In this document: piece by piece, positions 8,445 through 12,527 of the stretch | How the letters are laid out: each line of letters starts with the position of its first letter | How positions within the stretch are numbered: the first letter of the stretch is position 1 | Source: Hymenoscyphus infarciens | Taxonomy: Eukaryota > Ascomycota > Leotiomycetes > Helotiales > Helotiaceae | Reading direction: 5' to 3' | NCBI GenBank assembly: GCA_001414345.1 | Contig: LLCB01000691.1 | Span: 1-12,527 of the forward strand | DNA length: 12,527 bases | Position numbers and translations under genes: made by a program | Notes under the pieces: model-generated | Seen by the model: the letters and a program-made list of their open reading frames with translations, nothing else | Told to the model about the DNA's origin: nothing | The model's database searches: none

Positions 8445-11400
8445 ATGTTATTCGGGTGGCATATAATCGCCGCTTCTATAGCAATAAACATTGCGACTTC
8501 TGTTCCAACAATCGACTATCCTCTTAACTCCCAAGTCCCTCAAGTCGCTAGAGTTTCGAAACCTTTCTCATATACTTTCCCAAAGTCGACTTTCTCATCG
8601 AATCTACCTATTACATATCAATTTTCTGGACCGAAATGGCTTGCTCTCGATAACGAAACCCGAACATTATCTGGAACACCATCTGAACAGGACGTTGGGA
8701 AGGACACATTGACGAATGTAGCCATAAGCCTTATAGCGAGCGATTCTTCGGGACCGATCACCTTGAATGCGACACTGGTAGTTTCCAAAGATCCAGCGCC
8801 AACGATCAATATTCCCCTTTCGAGCCAGCTTCCCTCCTTTGGGACTTACTCTATTCCCTCAACTTTGTCCTATCACCCCACGACCCCATTCAAATTCTCA
8901 TTCGATCCCGACACATTTTCGAGCGATGGAACAAGAAAACTCAATTACTATGCAGTCACTGCGAATCACACACCAATGCCTTCCTGGGTGAAATTCGATG
9001 GCAGCACCTTGACTTTTAGCGGCCAGACTCCAGACTACGCTTCGCTGATCCAGCCGCCACAAACTTTTGGGATTACGCTTATCGCCTCCGATGTCGAAGG
9101 GTATGCTGGTAGCTCCATGAGTTTCGATATCACAGTCGGCCCCCATCAATTGTTTTTCAGCAACACAACGATGAGTTTCAACGCAACTGGAGGAAACACT
9201 GTTAATTTTACTGGCCTCGCGAACAATCTTCAACTCGATGGGCAAAATGTAAATGCTACAACGATAACAAAGTTCACGGTTGACACTCCATCATGGCTGG
9301 CTTTCGATAATTCAACAATGACGATATCTGGGAAAGCTCCACCGGATGTGGTACCGAAGAACCTTACTGTTCATGCCGAAGATATCTATGGGGATAGCAC
9401 AAACGCAACGATAGTCCTGCAAGTCGAAGATTCAATATTCAGCATGGAGATACCTGATTTGAATGCGACAGTTGGCTCCGATTTTAAATATGACTTGAGC
9501 TCTTTTCTGCGAAACCCTTCAGACGTTGATGTTGCTTTTGACCCCAAGCCTTCTCAGTCTTGGATAAAGTTGGATTCTTCGAAAATCATTCTGTCAGGCA
9601 GTGTACCTGACACTGTGAAGCCTGGCGATACCGAGTTTTCTATCAAGGCCGCCTCCAAAACTTCTGGAGCATCAGAAACACAGACCTTCAAGTTCGCAGT
9701 CGCTGCTCAACTTAAGCCTCCAGCAACAACCACGAAAACGACAGAAGCAACTTCAACCACGAAACCTACCCAAACCGCAAGTGGGACTCCGCTCGAGGCA
9801 TCTGTCAGGAGGAAACTCAGCCGAGGAGCTATTATAGCGATAGCAGTCACAATCTCAGCAGTAGTTCTATTTCTTATCCTTCTTGTACTTTTCCTCTTCT
9901 GTCGCAAGCGTTGTCGAGATGCAAAGAAACGACCAGCGAGTATTACGAAATCGGATATTTCGGCACCTATCGAATCCCATTCCAGTATCGCGGAAATCGT
10001 ACTGCCGCCTCCTGTTGCTGCTCCTCTGCCCCTTGAACTCGACACTTCTACGTTCCTTGATACTAGTCCAACGCATGGACTTACGACGAACGAAAAACAC
10101 GAATCGTGGCGATATAGTCCGAGGAAATCGGATCCACCACAAGACAGAAGGGTGAGAAGATCACAAACCATATCGGGAGATGGGCTAGATAGGAGGTCAC
10201 AGCTCATGTCGGGTGGGCTTGGAGCTACGGATATCGCTCCTGGGGAGGCTAAAACTACTGGGAATAGGGTGCGTTCATATTCAGAGAATGCTTTATCGAA
10301 GACGGATTCGAGTTGGAGATCTACACAAGAAAGCGCTTCTCATCCAACTCTGAGGTCTTCTCGCACAAACTCTTCGCAGCTTTTGGGAGTGGCGAGGACG
10401 TATTCAAATTACTCGCGGAAAGGCCATAAACGTCGCTCGGCTCGTGTATTGGACACGATAGTAATTGGGGATCCAGAAGAGAGTAATCTGAATGTTACGG
10501 TTCTTGCAAACTCCTCACCTCCACTATCTCAGCCTTCGCAACCACTTCAATATCTCGATAATACGAACAGGGAATCAAGTATCCTTGGATTGACAGGAAG
10601 TGACATCTCTGCTACTCCCCTCGATAACTTCTCGGCACTTGGCCGCAACAAGTCCGTCTCCCCACAATTACCAGACATTGTTTACATTCCGGAGGGAGAG
10701 AACAACAGTCGAGTAACAAGTCGAACAAGCCGTCGCCAAACCCGCATGTTCCCTGGCTTCGAAAACCGTAGAAGAAGCGGCAACGGCCACGGCGTAAACA
10801 GATCCATCTCCTCCCTCTCCAGCAAAAGCACAAAAAGAAGAAGCATAGGCCACGGACAAGTCTGGACCACAAACACCAATCTCAATCATAACCTAGGTCA
10901 AAAACCAAGTCTAGCCCGTAACTCCAGGACTTGGAAAACGGTAGCTACATCCTCGAATCAAACTGAACGACCACCTAGTGGCGTTAGTGCTTTGTCTGAG
11001 TACTCGGACACATACCCTGCTTCGCCTCCTATTCGATCGGCTATGCATATGGGGATTCGACAGGTGACGATGTCTCCTGAAATTCAAGATTCTATTTTCC
11101 ATCGACCTTCGAAAAGTAGTTCGAGAAATTCACGTCCTGTATCGAGACGTATAGGTTCCTCGCCCTTCTTCGGTGGCGGATCAATGCGCTCCTCTAACCG
11201 AGATTCCCGACTCGCTAGAACTAGAACTTCATACGCCGACTCCCCCACCGTCCCAGAAGAACCTGCAATCTTATCTTCTTTTGAGAATACACTTTATCAC
11301 CCCCACCCCTTGAGAGAAGAAGAACCTATACCCCGCGATTCATTCGGGATTTCCTACGGCATGGCGAGGGAAAGTACGAGGCAGTTGCGCTCTTATATCC

Positions 11401-11981
11401 AAGGACGAGGATTCGGGACCAGGGGAAGTGTAAGGAGTTTAGAGAGCAGAGATAGTAGGTTTGAATCTGCGAATGAATCTTTACGCTCGCCGCCTACCAA
11501 GTCACAAATTTCTTCTCCTGTGCGACAGGAGAGGGAAGATTCGTATGAAGATTTCTTGCCGGAGGATTATTCTGATGGGTCTTGGGAGACGCAACCTGAT
11601 AGTCGAAATGACCTGGCCAACGTCACGATCCTCGGTAGAACGGAATCTGAACTTGGTGAGGAACCTTCATCTTCACACCACCAAGAATCGGAAACCGATT
11701 TAACTGCGAGAATGGGATGGCCTGCTCGTCCTAATTTAGTGCCTGGACCTGGTGAAGGAGAGAGTTCTCGAACAGCCGACAAGAGTAAAAGTTATGCGCC
11801 GGAAATAAGGAGAGGGAGGGATTTTGGGGGCGGGCCTGGACCGAGGATTTTTAAGGGCGCGAGGAGGAGACCTATTAGTGTTGATGCGGCGCATAGTGGG
11901 TTGAAGGGGAGTGTCAGGGGGAGGATTGAGGGTGATGATACCGGAGGTGGCGGGGAAGGGGAGTGGGGGGCTTTTATTTGA
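8445..11981 (+). CDS. AXL2: AXL2-like cadherin-repeat plasma-membrane protein (polarity landmark)
   Basis: Single open exon. I prefer ATG 8445 (1178 aa): it opens directly on a signal peptide (MLFGWHIIAASIAINIATS, cleavage near 19). The in-frame ATG 8283 would add 54 residues in front and bury it. The ectodomain holds four cadherin-like (dystroglycan-type) repeats at about 20-117, 118-231, 232-328 and 329-421, each with a W-(I/L/V)-x-(L/F)-D ... (L/F)-S-G pattern such as WLALDNETRTLSGTP. Many N-glycosylation sequons are present and there are no cysteines in these repeats. A Ser/Thr-rich stalk (about 422-455) precedes one membrane helix (462-485), followed by CRKRCR. The ~690-residue tail is basic and rich in Ser, with many RRS/SSR-type sites. 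Budding-yeast Axl2/Bud10 marks axial bud sites with septins and Bud3/Bud4; in moulds, relatives act at septation or conidiation sites. The role here is inferred. Confidence 0.9.
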   Translation: MLFGWHIIAASIAINIATSVPTIDYPLNSQVPQVARVSKPFSYTFPKSTFSSNLPITYQFSGPKWLALDNETRTLSGTPSEQDVGKDTLTNVAISLIASDSSGPITLNATLVVSKDPAPTINIPLSSQLPSFGTYSIPSTLSYHPTTPFKFSFDPDTFSSDGTRKLNYYAVTANHTPMPSWVKFDGSTLTFSGQTPDYASLIQPPQTFGITLIASDVEGYAGSSMSFDITVGPHQLFFSNTTMSFNATGGNTVNFTGLANNLQLDGQNVNATTITKFTVDTPSWLAFDNSTMTISGKAPPDVVPKNLTVHAEDIYGDSTNATIVLQVEDSIFSMEIPDLNATVGSDFKYDLSSFLRNPSDVDVAFDPKPSQSWIKLDSSKIILSGSVPDTVKPGDTEFSIKAASKTSGASETQTFKFAVAAQLKPPATTTKTTEATSTTKPTQTASGTPLEASVRRKLSRGAIIAIAVTISAVVLFLILLVLFLFCRKRCRDAKKRPASITKSDISAPIESHSSIAEIVLPPPVAAPLPLELDTSTFLDTSPTHGLTTNEKHESWRYSPRKSDPPQDRRVRRSQTISGDGLDRRSQLMSGGLGATDIAPGEAKTTGNRVRSYSENALSKTDSSWRSTQESASHPTLRSSRTNSSQLLGVARTYSNYSRKGHKRRSARVLDTIVIGDPEESNLNVTVLANSSPPLSQPSQPLQYLDNTNRESSILGLTGSDISATPLDNFSALGRNKSVSPQLPDIVYIPEGENNSRVTSRTSRRQTRMFPGFENRRRSGNGHGVNRSISSLSSKSTKRRSIGHGQVWTTNTNLNHNLGQKPSLARNSRTWKTVATSSNQTERPPSGVSALSEYSDTYPASPPIRSAMHMGIRQVTMSPEIQDSIFHRPSKSSSRNSRPVSRRIGSSPFFGGGSMRSSNRDSRLARTRTSYADSPTVPEEPAILSSFENTLYHPHPLREEEPIPRDSFGISYGMARESTRQLRSYIQGRGFGTRGSVRSLESRDSRFESANESLRSPPTKSQISSPVRQEREDSYEDFLPEDYSDGSWETQPDSRNDLANVTILGRTESELGEEPSSSHHQESETDLTARMGWPARPNLVPGPGEGESSRTADKSKSYAPEIRRGRDFGGGPGPRIFKGARRRPISVDAAHSGLKGSVRGRIEGDDTGGGGEGEWGAFI

Positions 11982-12209
11982 TTTATGCAACTGGTGGGTT
12001 CGATAGGTGATGGATGTAGGGAAGTGTAGGTAGGTTGGTAGGATTTTTATATCGTATAGTATCGCATTTTGTGTGTTTTTTTTTTAGAAAATTTTATATA
12101 TCGAGAATTGAATAAAATATAGTTTAAAATATTTTGCTCAGTCATCTTTGAGCACTTCTCACGGTGCCTAGGTAGGGCGTCCTAGATACACCAAAAAGTC
12201 GGAATCGAC
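11982..12209 (+). terminator. AXL2-like 3' flank with AATAAA signal
   Basis: A canonical AATAAA lies at 12111-12116, 130 nt past the TGA stop, in a T-rich then A-rich context (T9 run at 12077-12085). It is the likely polyadenylation signal. A small 5-bp hairpin (gctca 12135-12139 with tgagc 12149-12153) follows. Confidence 0.55.
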
Positions 12210-12244
12210 TAAATCGTAAATTGTAAATCGTAAATCGTAAATTA
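12210..12244. repeat. 7-bp tandem repeat, five copies
   Basis: Units taaatcg, taaattg, taaatcg, taaatcg, taaatta run without a gap from 12210. The variants are C to T and G to A changes, as in the left RIP-like block. Confidence 0.8.
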
Positions 12245-12376
12245 TAAAGTTAAGCTAAAGTAGAACTTAATAATAATATTATCTAAGCCCTTTATTAAGA
12301 GGTAGGAGAGCATTTTACTACTTCTTAGTCTCTCTCTCTTGCTACTCTTTCCTTCTTTAGTATATCATATAAATAT
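12245..12376. repeat. AT-rich, RIP-like tract
   Basis: TpA-rich with almost no CpA (two seen) or TpG and no reading frame; composition matches 1-780. It carries a (CT)n stretch at about 12329-12340. Probably the edge of another mutated repeat that continues beyond the window. Confidence 0.55.
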
Positions 12377-12443
12377 AAAGAGAGGGAGAGAGGAGGAGAG
12401 AGAGAGGGGGGGGAGAGAGGGGGGGGGAGAGGGGGTAAGGGGG
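12377..12443. repeat. Purine-only (GA/G)n low-complexity tract
   Basis: 59 uninterrupted purines at 12377-12435, then one T and seven more purines. It is complementary in type to the (CT)n stretch some 50 bp upstream, so it can form a hairpin or triplex. The window ends in a C-rich run (about 12514-12527). Confidence 0.85.
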
Positions 12444-12527
12444 CGAGTAAACATTTCAGTAGAAAGTTTTTCCTAGCATGGGTAAGAGGAGTTTAGCAAA
12501 AGTAGTAAACAATCCCCTCCCCCCCCC

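Noticed and set aside
1..12527. tRNA, rRNA, CRISPR or bacterial-type operator
   Set aside because: No A/B-box pair with cloverleaf, no rRNA-like stretch and no regularly spaced repeats were found on reading both strands.

Overview
The window looks like nuclear DNA of a filamentous ascomycete. The signs are short GT-AG introns with CTAAC/CTGAC branch sites, a large AXL2-type cadherin-like membrane protein, an RBR E3 ligase with a Gln/His-rich leader, and TpA-rich, CpA/TpG-poor tracts typical of repeat-induced point mutation (RIP). I lean towards a Leotiomycetes-like species, but only weakly. There is no rRNA, tRNA, CRISPR array or bacterial operon.

Layout from left to right: (1) 1-875 is an AT-rich, RIP-like relic with short repeats. 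(2) 1047-2402 (+) is one continuous reading frame for a type II membrane protein with O-fucosyltransferase-like motifs, broken by three in-frame stops, so it reads as a pseudogene. (3) 2403-3600 has no convincing gene but holds a nested hairpin with 6-bp flanking direct repeats at 3378-3485. (4) 3601-5723 (-) is a four-exon RBR (RING1-IBR-RING2) E3 ubiquitin ligase of 538 aa; the splice sites keep one frame throughout. (5) 5724-6588 is a shared divergent promoter region rich in short repeats. (6) 6589-7385 (+) is a two-exon histidine-phosphatase gene of the SHB17 (sedoheptulose-1,7-bisphosphatase) type, 232 aa. (7) 7386-8444 is an intergenic region and leader. (8) 8445-11981 (+) is an AXL2-like protein with a signal peptide, four cadherin-like repeats, one membrane span and a long basic/Ser-rich tail. 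(9) 11982-12527 is a 3' flank with AATAAA, followed by RIP-like AT-rich DNA and simple-sequence tracts.

The three intact genes have housekeeping or cell-biology roles (protein ubiquitination, the non-oxidative pentose phosphate branch, polarity/bud-site landmark) and show no sign of forming a pathway. The RBR and SHB17-like genes share a divergent promoter; SHB17-like and AXL2-like lie in tandem. The gene-bearing block is bracketed by mutated repeat DNA on both sides, and the gene nearest the left block is the broken one.

Most worth a second look: a perfect 16-nt complementary pair in the two introns flanking the RING1 exon of the RBR gene (possible exon circularisation or skipping), the stop-riddled O-fucosyltransferase-like gene beside RIP DNA, and the nested hairpin just beyond the RBR stop codon.
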